This document shows, piece after piece, positions 11,989 through 23,575 of a stretch of 64,000 nt of DNA. Every line of letters starts with the position of its first letter. Positions within the stretch are counted from its first letter, which is position 1. Origin of the DNA: Sclerodactyla briareus (taxonomy: Eukaryota; Echinodermata; Holothuroidea; Dendrochirotida; Sclerodactylidae); the NCBI GenBank assembly GCA_026419785.1, contig JAODTK010001444.1:496001-560000 (forward strand). Reading direction: 5' to 3'. The position numbers and the translations under genes are program-made. The notes under the pieces were generated by a model that was given only the letters and a program-made list of their open reading frames with translations, had not been told where the DNA came from and searched no databases.

Positions 11989-13030
11989 CGTAGCTACGGT
12001 GAGGAGGGGGGGGGGGCGCCCCTACCGCAGACTGATATTTTAGTGTTTATTATTTTCTTCCATATGTGAAAATAATAATGAATCCTCCTATACTACGAGT
12101 CATGTTACGCATGTGAACTCGAAGAGTGAATTTAGATGTAATCCTCATCAGAATTCTGGAAAACTCGCGCTACGCGCGAATAACCTGAGTAAGGTGTCTG
12201 CCTCTGTCCACGGTGTACGCGTAAGTCATATTTGCGTAAAGAATAGAACTGCCCAAATTCCAGTATATCAATATAACCCAGGGCGCACGGATTTTCCAAC
12301 ATCGGCAGGAGTTGTATAAGTTTGCAGAATGCAGTGCACTGAGCTAAGTTGGCGTTTTGATTTGTCGGGGGAGTAATTCCAATGACTGCGGTTACCCTTA
12401 TCGCCACTCCCATGGTTCATTACGAATCAAGGAATTTGGCTAGTTTGGTATGCCGACAGAGATTACCTGGGAGGAAAATGGACTAGTGAATCGGGTGAAA
12501 CTTGAATCATCGACACTGACCCGATTACCGGATTTTACCACCAACAGCCCGATTTTTTTTTTCTTTTGCACGCGCGCCTTCGCGCATTTGCTTACTCTTT
12601 TCCATCGACTGCGTTCAGGCTAATGGGTTCGGGGCCGGTAAAGGGCTGTACAATACCCTGTGAATATTACGACAGAAACATGGTCCACACACTAACTAAT
12701 TTAGCAAGTTGTAGAAGGCCGAGAGAGCAAATGTTCCTCCCATACTGCCATTAAATATATGACGGTACCCAGGAAATGTGCGTTTGCGACGGCAAAGAAT
12801 TTAGGAAATATCATGAGATACCTTAACATAATACCTAATATGAACTAATTCTAACAGCCTCAGTTGGCCATTGTGCCAAGTGCATTTCCTGTCACTAGGG
12901 GTCGTTCATGCTCAAGATTACTTGAGATCTTCGTCAACCGATGGGGGGTGGCGCCCTTTTTCATCGGTTCAACCCCACGAGATTATTCGAACCTTCGCCC
13001 ACACAGCCAAAATCCTGGCTGCGCCACTGA
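11989..13030. mobile_element. Non-autonomous hAT-like element 2
   Basis: The left end is CAGAGGCGTAGCTACGG (from about 11993) and the right end CCTGGCTGCGCCACTG (to about 13030), again matching CAGTGGCGTAGCCAG inward from both sides. A G11 tract (12006-12016) lies just inside the left end. Two GC hairpins are present, at 12165-12179 and 12571-12585, mirroring element 1 in order, although the intervening sequences are largely diverged. No transposase is seen. Flanks show no convincing 8-bp duplication. Confidence 0.55.
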
Positions 13031-14057
13031 AGATGCCTCGAATTTTCTTGAAACCTCCAAGGAACGAATAGTAGTCACTAATTTGAAGAAGGGAAAATAG
13101 GCAAAGACTAGAAGGACGGAAGGCTTGGAAAGTGGAGCACTACCGGTGCTAACGAAGCGGATTTCCCATAATACATGCTAGCAACGTTACCAAGTCCATT
13201 CAGGTGAAACCCAAAATAATTTCCGCGACTGAATGTTTAATGTGCATATTGCACCAAATTCAAGGCTTGCAGTCCTGGAAATGCTAAAATGACAAGAACT
13301 ACGAGTACTATGAAAATCCAGCAGAGGTAAAGCAAGGTAAAGCAACAGTGGAACATACCTCATTAATCATACTGGTATACAATTTTCCCCCAGATGTGGT
13401 AAACTTACGCGCCCGCCGCAATAGTAGAGTATCGCGTTATATACAACTGAATATGAATTCTAAAAACATTTACTCAGCACACTCTTTGAGATTTGGGAAA
13501 TTCTATGACATGCCACAATTTTTTAAAGTTCGAAAAATGTTGCTATGCCACTACACCATCTACTTGAAATATGTCATGTAGTGCCATTCCCCGTCATCTG
13601 GGTGGCCTAATTTGCTGAGTTGTCTCGTGCGCAACGCGCCAACCGATGCTGTCGCCCTGGTCACGTGTACCACGAAGCTTGAACAATGCCCTAATTAGTG
13701 GTAACATCAGAGAATTCAGTTGTCGACTGGAAAGTCATCGAATTCATGGACAATTTGAAACCTGAATCAATCACCGCCGAATTCGCCTAAGCTTCCGTCG
13801 CAGTCAGACCAAGACGCTTCAATATTTCCCATAAGGCACATCTCGCAAACGTGCAGAAAAAAGAGTTCCTTGACTGGATCACGCATTAGATCGGTACTTC
13901 TCACGGTAGCACACTCGTCCTGATATCTGGTTCAATGAACCCGTGAATACACGATATGGATGTGGGCTTACATTGCCCTTTATCGCTGAATCTATGTCAA
14001 TCGATTACCCACTGCGTCTCCTTTACTGACGCACAAGGCTACCACATATTACGCAAT
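13031..14057. other. Intergenic, nothing recognised
   Basis: No coding similarity or repeat array recognised. Confidence 0.5.
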
Positions 14058-14115
14058 CTAGATCTATCTCTCTATCTAGCTATCTACTACTTCTATCTAT
14101 CTATCAATTAATCTC

Positions 14116-14146
<31 letters not shown>

Positions 14147-14202
14147 CTCTATCTATCCGTCCGTCCGATGCCCGCCCGCCCGCCCGCCGCGCCGCCCGCC
14201 GT
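14058..14202. repeat. Composite microsatellite CTAT / CCGT / CCCG
   Basis: A degenerate CTAT array (14058-14156) passes directly into CCGT units and then a CCCG/CCG run ending near 14202, an abrupt change from AT-rich to nearly pure GC. Confidence 0.92.
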
Positions 14203-16057
14203 TCTTCCCCATGTTCGATCATGGCAACGTTGCTGCTTCTTCGAAGAATGGCGAGAAGAAAAATAACCGCTGAAGAACATCACATGGAAAATCTACTCTG
14301 ATGAATTTTCTGGTCAGTTGACATGCATCACTCATACCTTTGCGTCTACATATTTCTCACAGGTTATGCCTACTACTAAATTAATCATTCTTTCTACGAT
14401 TTTTAACTTGAGAGGTTTGTTCACGAACACGTGTGTTGTCACTTTGTTGTGATCTCTAGTGATGATTTACCATTTTTTGTAGATATAGGTTCGACTGTTA
14501 TTGTTTTCATTATTCGCATGCTGCACAGACCTGATGACTATTTATTCATCTATTGATTAAAATCGCTTCACTGTTTTGTTTGTCCCTAGCGGAACAATGT
14601 TTGGTACGAGCAAAAACATTCGCGAAATGTTTCGGTCAGCTGTACTTGGTCGTGTTACTAATGGTTGACAACACCTGGGTAAAATGTCATAAATTAATGG
14701 CATGACTGAGCCCAGCTTGCTTGAGCTTCAGTTTGATTTTTTTTTTCCCTTTTGAATCAGAGAACCTACTTTCCAACGTCATTGGTATCACGTCTGTGAA
14801 CCTCTTTTCAATTTCTTCTGTCATTCCAATGATCACTGCGCAGTATTCTATGCGGAAATAATACAATATGCTGACAACGAACACTTTTCCGAAAGCGGTT
14901 ATTCCCATATAAATCCATCCGTGACATGAGTAAAAGTCTTTACCTCGATTAGAGAAAATCGAGTGAGATTTTTTTTTTTGTGGGGTTTCGTGGAATTTAT
15001 CATGGTAAGCCACTTACTCTTTTATGAACTCTTATCTTACTTTAAGCTTTCACAGGATAGGTAGCAAGTATTAGACATATAAGGAAAAGAATGATCAGTC
15101 AATTGTCGCTATTCACTGATGGAGGTTTCAATCGTATCATAACGCTACAAACTATTATTAGAGTGCCGAACAGGCATCTGTACTTATCGTGTTGACCAGA
15201 TTTTCAGAGTTCGACTCTATTGACCTCTGGTGACCTGACCCCAAAACACTAGGAATCATGTACTACATTATGGGGAACCCATATACCCGGTATGAGCCTT
15301 CAAACGGTCCAGTAAGGTCGAGTTTATCGTTTACCGAGCTACATTTTGCCAAATTATCAATGTTCGCAATTTTTTCCAAACCCCCCCCCCTCCCAAATCT
15401 GTGCCCCGGTCTACACTCCCTACAATGGGGTTTCTGTACTCCCCATAAGCAGTCAACATTATACCCCATTTTCACCTGACGGACCAGGCGTTCTGGACTT
15501 ATCGTGTTTAACAAATTATCAGATATATATTGAAGATGGATTGTCGTCTGCTAGCGTCCAGCCACAATCGACGGCGCAATTTTTGCATACGTCACGACGA
15601 AATATCGTAATGGGGCTTATATGTAAATTTGGAGCGCTACTGCTTTTTCCTACCTTATTAATATATCAATTCTATTTGGACGAAAAAATGCGTGTAATAC
15701 CTTTGGTTTTTCAATTTATCTAAAATTGCTGGGTGCAGTTATTGTTTACAAGATTTATTTAATTGACGACAATCCATCTTAATTGTATATTTCCCGACTA
15801 CTAAAGTCAATGCTCGTACGGTCATCACGACCCGTTAGACTGACATTTCATTAGTATAGCACTAGTCAATGATTCATGCCAGTTGCTAGTATTTTGTTCC
15901 TCATCATGACATTTCATGCTATTGGCACGGTTTTTAGTCCAGTGAGGAGAAACCGCGAACACACGCACGTAAACAGTCCGTTTTTAATGTTTAATTATGT
16001 GAAATAAGGTATTCTGGAGTTTCGGCAGACAGACGGAATTGTTTTTACAGTGGACTC
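14203..16057. other. Intergenic, no supported gene
   Basis: The interval contains unassigned reading frames at 14687-15013 (minus) and 15346-15723 (plus). Neither shows a family signature I can defend. A C10 tract lies at 15381-15390. Confidence 0.45.
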
Positions 16058-16117
16058 GTCAGGGATAATGAACCGCAATCGTAATATTGATCAGTCATGC
16101 GCTGCGATGGCATTTTT
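16058..16117 (+). repeat. Short third copy of the duplicated block
   Basis: The stretch containing GTCAGGG, AATCGTAAT and GATCAGTCATGCGCTGCGATG closely follows 747-806 in copy A and about 28093-28147 in copy B. Flanking sequence does not align clearly, so only about 60 bases are supported. Confidence 0.6.
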
Positions 16118-18445
16118 GTGCTTCCCCTGACTGGGATTGTAGATTGTTTCAACGGCCGTTTTATCTCCAGAGGAGTGAAGCAGCTGGTGCTATTTTTATG
16201 GCGCTTCGTTGAATTCAATAAATTCTGGGAAAAAAATGATAAATTCTGTGTCAGGATATTGAAGATGCGCTATAATCAACAGAGGAGATTTGTGTTGCAA
16301 TAGCATGTCATTCTCGGTTCAGCTAGATGTCAATCGTATGTCTTCTCGGTTCAGTTAAGGGCCTGCTGAACGATGGAGGAAATTAAAGCGTTGAAACATT
16401 GAGGAGGAAAAAAATGAGAAAGTGAAACACTGATAGTGAGTGTGTGTGCGAGTCAGTATATTGAGCATAATATCAGTGCTATTTGTGTCAAAAAGGAAAG
16501 TTTTCAATAGATCCAAAATCTGAAAAACTACGACTCCGACGTTGGAAACAGGGGAATTACCTAGTTGGCATGGTCACGTTATGCAGCAGACGGCTGGACT
16601 TTTGCGATTGACATGTCACGATGGGTGAAAGTCCCACTCCCTAATTCCCCGGCCGACGCCAAAGCCCTCTCGATCATGCATTACTACATCGTGAAACAGT
16701 GTCCCGATGTAGAGAACCGGTCCGAATTTCTGGCCTCGTCCGGAAACTTTGGCCTACGTGTGATTAGCAAAGATCGTTCACCTTACCACTGTGTCCCCAG
16801 TTCGTGACAGGATGACCTGATCCCATCGGCAAGACAAGAATGACAGTACATGTCGTGAAGGAACTGCTCGGTCGCTCATCATAATACATCAGTGCCTACG
16901 AAAAGTTATCAAGTTTGGGCACAACCAACACACCAGAGCATGGCCCTTCCAAAATCCCTGCCTCGCCCATCGTGCGGACGCGAGCCATGTGGCCCAATCA
17001 GCGCAGTAGTTGCGTGTAATAATCCAAGGAACACAAAATTCCGACAGGTATCTCTGTTAATATACTTCCAGCAAAGTAAGTAGTCATCAAGAAATATTGA
17101 AGTGGCCAAAGCCCATGGCCGAACACATCTTTTATGTGCATGGTCCAATGTTGCAAAAGCACTCCCGTTTCTAGATCTACCTATTGTCGCACCTCTGTTT
17201 TTGTAAGGAAGTACTCTGCTGTCCCGAGTTCCAACGAGCTAACCGCGAACAGAGTTCTAAGCTTGTACCCAAAGAAAACCATCACACAACGCACAACACA
17301 GGTTTTTCTGTCATTGAAAAGGGAAACGGTTGCGAAAACTCGTCATTCAGTACCTAGGCTCCATGCAAGCTTGATGAGGTCAAGTAGCCTTTGAAAAATG
17401 ATGAAGTCCGATAACATAATGCAGTAAGATTAAGCGATTACTATAGATAAAATGATTAATATGTAATGGAACCTGCCCACCGAGGCTTGGCGAGGAGGGA
17501 AAAAACCCCGGATTAGTAGAATGGTGAAGATAACCAACTTCATTGTACTATATGGCCTGTAGACACAGTAATATGACTTCATTAAACCCCCGTAACAAGG
17601 TCCAACATAGTTTTCCATACTACTGCATGGTAAGCTCGGAGTGAGCAAAGCAGGGGGTGAAATATCTAACGAGTCCGAGAAATCCAGTTTCTGCCAACAG
17701 AGTGCGATCTCTTGATTGTCTATGAAAATTATGCTAGCTGAAAAACATTCATCCCGTAATTAGTGTTACGTACTCTAAGTTATTACATGGCAATGGCAGT
17801 ATAATATGCCGGAGAACATTGCAAAACGATAATCCAATCTAGGTACGAACCGTACTAGTTGGTGGTTGCCTATAGGTAACCCGATGTGATAAATTCTTTG
17901 CAACTGAACCTAATTATAACGAGTTATTGATTTTTGGCAGTCGCAGTAGATAATCATTCTGCACGTCCTATGTATGAAAACTCTTGTTTTGGGGAGAACT
18001 TCATGAGGAACTTTCTTTATTCCAGTGTTATATTTTATTGAACATATGTTTCATGCCGATCGTGATGTATTCGCCGATCCCGTACATTAACGTCAGTGAA
18101 TACTCCATCCTTGGTATGTGCTGTCTGGAGTAACGTTTAAAAGCAAAAAAAAAAACTCGATACTTAATAAGACGCTGTCTCGGTGACATTGTAACCACGG
18201 TGATTAATCGAATAGTTTTCCAAGGAACGTTATTTGGCTTTCAAAACCTTCCAGTTTATCTGACCAAACAACACACCTGTCCCTGTAGCCATCGACGAAA
18301 TAACAGTTCTAAGAATTATTGATGCATTCATTATGATCCGAATTGAATGCTTTGCACTTTGTTACATTTTAAATTACAACCCCCACAGTTTTCGAACTAG
18401 AGCAATGGCTATATAAAGAAATAATTTGCAAATAGAAACCGAATG
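16118..18445. other. Intergenic with a GC-richer patch at 16560-17150
   Basis: No gene identified. The patch 16560-17150 is visibly GC-richer than its surroundings and holds short reading frames on both strands, as diverged coding or transposon sequence often does, but no domain could be assigned. Confidence 0.45.

Positions 18446-18473
<28 letters not shown>
18446..18473. repeat. T28 tract
   Basis: 28 consecutive T followed by a short TA run. On the minus strand it reads as a poly-A tail, so it may mark the 3' end of a minus-strand retroposed sequence lying above 18474, though no body was recognised. Confidence 0.85.
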
Positions 18474-18476
<3 letters not shown>

Positions 18477-19489
18477 TATAAAATGTGCATCAAGTCAACA
18501 GTAATAGGATGTTCGAAAACGTACATGAGCAATTCGAGAAAAATTGAATCCTTTTCTATAATTGCGAACGAAGAAAACGACTATTTCTTTGGTTTTACGA
18601 TTGCTTTGTATAGCTGACTAGTTCCAAACAACGACCGACCCACTCGCTTGCTTGTGATTTGCTCTGAAAAGTAGTGAAAGCTTACATTTTCAGAAGTATA
18701 TCCGAATAATAAAAATTAGTTATTCCTTCTTGAAAATTAAATTCAAACAATTAACCCCATTCTACAAAGTAATTCCGCCTGTCTGGCATTACTAGTATTT
18801 ACAACACTTACTGATTTAGCTGCTCCACTTACTTTCGTTTTCACTGTCAAAGAACAACTGCTTTTACTACTGCTTACTACCACAATTAATATCGTAGCCG
18901 AGGTAGTTAAATGATGTTTAGGAGCTCTTATTGCTAAAATGAGTTTCGCCCCACTGAAACATTCAAAATAATATTCAGTGGGACATATAATTACTTGTTT
19001 GACAAACGAGTTTGGTGAAGCAGGGCCCTAACACTAGTTTTAAGTTTAAGTTCCTGCGGATTAAGAGAACAAGGTTCTGGGATTCCAAACAACTGAAAGA
19101 CACGTAAATTAATTCCAGTGACTAGCGGAACAACACTTGCATTCTCCGTTGTCTCGAACATTCACAGTCTTAACATGTGTGCGTTTTGGCTCTATATAAA
19201 AAGCTCTCCGATATTTGTTAGTATATCAATGACACATTATTCAGTTAAATTCATCGCCAAACAATTCCATAGATAATGGTTTTGTATTGTATTCAGTCAT
19301 ATCTGTTAATTTAATCGATTATATATTGACTTCTCGGCGCAGCTCCAACTTCGCTTAAATCTTCATCAAAAGCATCAAACCACACTCTCTAATATCCCAT
19401 CGACTTTTTTTCGTATTGAAGAAGGAAATACAAGTTAACCTAGGATAAATCAATAAACTATCCGCAGTAGGGTAAGTCATAGAGTTTAT
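18474..19489. other. Intergenic, nothing recognised
   Basis: AT-rich sequence without recognised features. Confidence 0.5.
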
Positions 19490-19790
19490 TCACACCTAGT
19501 TCCCCCGAAGGCGCCGCCTTATTTAATAACATTGCGATAAGCGATTATGTGTCAGTTATACAAGTGAGTAAGCATGGGGTATAATTTATTCTTCCTCGAT
19601 ATGGACGTGGATCAGTCGTTCTTGTGTTATGAAGAGTGATTGATATGTTTGAATACCAGTATCGAAGGTTGGGTTGGGCTAGTACTTCCACGTATAGGGA
19701 AACATAAAACATTGCACTGAAGTGGAATCGAAGCTTGTTATTTGCCACAGGTCTTGATTTGTTTTTTTTTCCCTATCTTGATCTCACACA
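19490..19790 (+). repeat. Dispersed repeat family R1, copy 2
   Basis: Aligned with 9945-10270 from CTAGTTCCCCCGAAGGCGCCGCC through the GGACGTGGATCAG and CTAGTACTTCCACGTA blocks. The two copies are strongly diverged but share block order over about 300 bases. Confidence 0.75.
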
Positions 19791-21363
19791 TTATTCGAAA
19801 CCCTTGCTTCACCTTTTTACTTGAAGGGTAATCGTGGTCTTGTGAATTTATGTGGAAAGGCTAACGATTCAATCCAATAGTGATTCTCGAAACAAACAGA
19901 GAAATAGCCCTAAAGTGGGAGGAGAGGACTGTATTTTCATTTGATTCTATTCAACGTCGAAAGTCGAGAGTTGTTTTCGTAAAAAACTTTTTGGGTGTCT
20001 TTGTGTTCTACTCTCTTGATAGTGTGATTTCAATTTTAAAACAAATATTTCACAGACTTACTGACCACGACTAATTCATTAATTGTATTCACTATAGGGA
20101 GAGTAGCAAAAGTCTATTTCCAGCGATAGTTTTTATATATCTTTCTCAGAAAATAATGACATTGGCACCAAGCATCATTGAGTGTCACTTTCCAGGGCTT
20201 TTGACACAAATCCAGTTGAAATCAACCTTGATCCATCACGATAATGAATGGTATATTACTATTGAAATACTTCTAGATGCCATATTTATAGGTTTGTTAT
20301 CGCGACAGGAATGAGAAAATGAGCTGCCTCGACAGTTGATAGTGCAGAAAAATTAAATTTCCCTGTTATCATTTCCCTAATACCAGCGTTCAGAAGAATG
20401 TCGTCATTTGTCCTGTTTCATGTTGACAAACGTTTGCGTTAGCCTCATGGGTGAATATATTTGCAGAAAGTTCAAGTTAAAAAAAATGCAAAGGAAGATG
20501 AGTATTTTTTTGCAACTTTTTTTTGTCTACATGCATGTACAACCGACTGTTTGTATCAGCCGCCCTACATAGCCCAGACGAAAGAATGTCTTCCACATCC
20601 GTGCTGGAAGGTGACTGGAGTTCTTGCTCTGATACATCATATACACATACTGATAACTTTCGCAAGCATGTTCCAGGATTTGTCTCCGCAGCTTCGCTGC
20701 AATTTAAAGTTACAAATGGTTGTTGATGCAATGTTATACATACATATCCACTCGCTTGTCAGTATAGCTCGTACCGGGACATTTTTTTTTCTTCAAAGAG
20801 TTACATACATTTACCTGTTATTGTCTCTCCACTTGATATAATAGTTCCATGCTTCATACTCAACCAATAAAGTACACTGGCAAAACAGTGGAGTAAGGGA
20901 AGGTTCATCCCCAGACATTTGTAAGAGTGTGCTATGTCGTTCAGTCATTAATGGATAATAAATATGGTCAAATAATTTCAAATAATTCGAGTTAAGGTAA
21001 AAATGCTGATGGAAGTATATACGTCAGTTCTCTATGAGTATATGCATCATGGATCGGACAGTAATTATTGGTCAAGTCAATTATTACTGAACAGATGTTG
21101 ATGATATCATGTAGTTACTGAAGACCATGCAGTTGCGGGTTAGCTACGGTCGTCCACGCGTGTGGGTACCACGCCAGTAGCGCTTGTTAAATTATACCAC
21201 AATGAGTTAATTATTGCCCTATTGCCGAATATCATTCACAATTTATAGTTAACCTGGTGGAGAGGAATAACTGCGTGACTACTAAAAGTACCTTGTGATT
21301 CGCCCAACTATGCTACCATCTACATCCACAAGGTGAGGGCATTCGATGACGTTTGCTGAGAGA
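19791..21363. other. Intergenic, no supported gene
   Basis: A moderately GC-rich patch at 20523-20730 is open on both strands, but no family is recognised. The remainder is AT-rich with short T runs. Confidence 0.45.
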
Positions 21364-21400
21364 CAGGGGCGTCGAGCAAAAATAAAATTTGGGGGGCCCC
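21364..21400 (+). mobile_element. hAT-like terminus (solo end)
   Basis: ACAGGGGCGTCGAG followed by an A-rich stretch and GGGGGGCCCC resembles the CAG-GGGCG ends of the elements at 7911 and 11993. No partner end was located nearby, so this is probably a fragment. Confidence 0.35.
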
Positions 21401-21583
21401 TCGCAGGTGAGTGACTATTTAAGCTGATCGCCACCACGGGTTAGGGCGCGCAACACACTTACAAATGTCCGTCAGTTAGCAGGAAAAGCCACTTCCCACT
21501 TTCCGTGCCTTATAAAGGTAAAGCAATACGCCTAAAAATTACAGAAACTTCAAACTTTTTTATTCCGCGAAGGATTCTCGAAA

Positions 21584-21680
21584 ATATTCAGTTGATAGGC
21601 TTCTAGCTACGATTCGCTTCTTTTACACCACAGGTATTCAGTTGATAGGCTTCCGACTACAATACACTTTTTTACACCTC
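21584..21680. repeat. Two-unit tandem repeat (period 51)
   Basis: TATTCAGTTGATAGGCTTC at 21584 recurs at 21635, with similar sequence through the following TTTTACACC. It lies immediately upstream of the LINE body. Confidence 0.85.
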
Positions 21681-22571
21681 TTTAATTTATGCATCACAGA
21701 GGATTTACCAGGAGTTCCCAATGGGACGAACGATTCGAGGGCAGCAGGGGCAGGCAATGTGGAACCATTTGTACGGACAATTACAATCAGATAATCAAGA
21801 AGTATGTTCTGTAAAGAGCAGAAAAGTGACGAAACAGACCAAAGTGGATGACTAAGAGTCTGGTTAGACTCATTCGTAAAAAAAAACACGTAAATAATGG
21901 AGAGACTATGAGAGGATGCAGGATTGGTCTCTAATTGGAACTATTTTCAAACATTGCAAAAGCAAGTGAAAATCAAAATAAGGAATCAAAGAGGAGGTTT
22001 TGAAATGAAGGTATCCAGTAAAATCAAAGAAGATCCAAAGACTTTTATTCATATGTTCGGTCAAAACTGAAAGTGAAAGAAAGAGTGGGCCCATTAAGGA
22101 GGGATAGCGGTGAGGTGATGTGAAAATAAGGAACCTGCAGAGGCCCTGAATAAGTTTTTTTCTCCACTGTCTTCACAAGGGAAGAACCTAATGTTCCAGA
22201 TGCAGTAAGAATTTCTGACATGACACTCATAAGTTGGTGGAAATTACAGAGGAGATGTGTGTGCCACAACTACAGGGGATTGAAAGGGGGAAAGCTGCTG
22301 GACCAGACAACATCAAGCCGGACTACACAAGTCCTTGGAATCCACAGAAATTCCGGGGAGGACTGCGAAGAGATCAAATATAACGCCTTTGTTAAAGAAA
22401 GGGGATCGAGGGGATGTTCCAATTACGACAGTTAAATTTGACTGACGGTTCAGGGAAAAATAATGGGATGTGCTGAGAGACCAAATTGTCGATCATCTTG
22501 ATGAGAATGATTTAATATTAGACACGCAGCAAGGTTTTCGAAAGACGCTGGGGTTCAAAGATGTTTGAGTA

Positions 22572-22966
22572 TTGCGACAAGATAACAAAGTATATAGACG
22601 AAGGAGTGCCAGTAGACGTTATTTTCTTGATCTTCAAAAAGCGTTTGATACGGTTCCACACAGGAGAATGATTACCAAACTTAGGGCACATGGAATTGAT
22701 GGTCAGATATTGAAATGGATAGAGAATGGTTATGCAACCGACAACAGAGGGTGGTGTTAAATGGAGAAGTTTCGCAATGGACAGAGGTGCTAAGTTCGGT
22801 GGTGCAGGGATCAGTTCTGGGACCTGTGTGTTTTACAATCTATATGAATGACTTAGATATTGGATTACAGTGTGAAATTAGTAAATTTGCTGATGACACC
22901 AAAGTGATTCGTCCAGTAGGAAAGGGAACAGACCAGCAGAAGTTACAGCAAGATTTGAAGAGTTGA
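22572..22966 (+). pseudogene. Reverse transcriptase palm domain of LINE A, frameshifted
   Basis: Two overlapping frames cover the catalytic core. The first (22572-22760) contains FLDLQKAFDTVPHRR, whose Asp is a catalytic metal ligand. The second (22715-22966) contains WTEVLSSVVQGSVLGP and FADDTKV with both catalytic Asp present. A frameshift near 22730 separates them. In an intact copy this enzyme primes cDNA synthesis on nicked chromosomal DNA. The conserved box before GSVLGP reads VQ instead of PQ. It belongs to the surrounding truncated element and has no host-gene neighbours. Confidence 0.9.
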
Positions 22967-23071
22967 TGGTAATGGACAAAGAAATGGCAAATGAAATTCA
23001 ATGTGAAAAATGTTCGAAATGCATTTTGACCATGCAAACCCAAATTTTAAGTGCAAAATGGGTGTTAAGGA

Positions 23072-23428
23072 TTGAACAGGAGACAGAGGAGAAAAGGATC
23101 TGGGAGTGTAGGTCAAACGCATCTTGAAGTTCAGCAGGCAGTGTGCAGAATCCGCAAAGAAAGCAAACAAGTGATGAGTATCATCAAATGGAACGTTACC
23201 AACTTTGACCGCAAGGTGGATGAATCTATAAAAAGCTTGGTGAGGCCTCATCTGGATTACTGTGTGCAAGTTTGGAAACCATACTTAAGAAAGGATATAC
23301 AACTACTTGAAGGGATACAGCGGAGAATGACAAAAATAATTCAAGGTATGAGAAACGAGACTTATGAAGAAAGATTAAAAGAATTAAGACTGATGATGAT
23401 AGAGCAACGCCATCATCGCCAGGACTGA
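23072..23428 (+). pseudogene. LINE A C-terminal region
   Basis: The frame covers the region after the RT palm. It contains an AVCRIRKESKQVMSIIK-type segment, then VRPHLDYCVQVWKPYLRKD and LLEGIQRRMTKIIQG, a well-conserved signature of jockey/CR1-type LINE C-termini, and ends at a stop after QRHHRQD. A frameshift moves the remainder to the frame at 23446. The N-terminal part of this frame is out of register with the family, showing another indel near 23120. Confidence 0.8.
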
Positions 23429-23575
23429 TAACATTTTATAACATTATGCAAAGGAAAATGAACATCAAAGTGGAGGATTATGTCGAGTTCTTGGGAGAGA
23501 GCACTACCAGAGGGCACACAAAGAAAATTAGACCCACACGAGTACGGATGGAAGTAAGTAAGAACTCCTATTTCA

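Larger units (their letters stand above)
21700..23575 (+). mobile_element. 5'-truncated non-LTR retrotransposon (LINE A)
   Basis: Translation in shifting frames gives an ordered LINE polypeptide. A linker and RT N-terminal region (about 21830-22440) is followed by the RT palm with DLQKAFDTVPHRR (about 22630-22675), a QGSVLGP box (about 22808-22828), FADDTKV (22886-22906) and a C-terminal thumb with SLVRPHLDYCVQVW and LLEGIQRRMTK (about 23236-23335). These are hallmarks of jockey/CR1-type LINE reverse transcriptases. No endonuclease domain lies upstream, so the copy is 5' truncated. Several frameshifts and stops break it, so it is inactive. Its C-terminus runs directly into a second, different LINE end at about 23575. 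Confidence 0.9.

Noticed and set aside
14687..15013. 108-residue minus-strand frame with a hydrophobic segment (GITAFGKVFVVSILYY)
   Set aside because: Considered as a membrane-transporter exon (SLC22-like GKF...Y...E spacing), but the spacing is off by about three residues and no other family motif is present.
15346..15723. 125-residue plus-strand frame
   Set aside because: No recognisable domain, spans a C10 tract, and no splice or promoter context supports it.
20477..20841. Overlapping frames on both strands
   Set aside because: Possible exon considered (pyrimidine-rich tract before 20560), but neither strand gives a recognisable protein.
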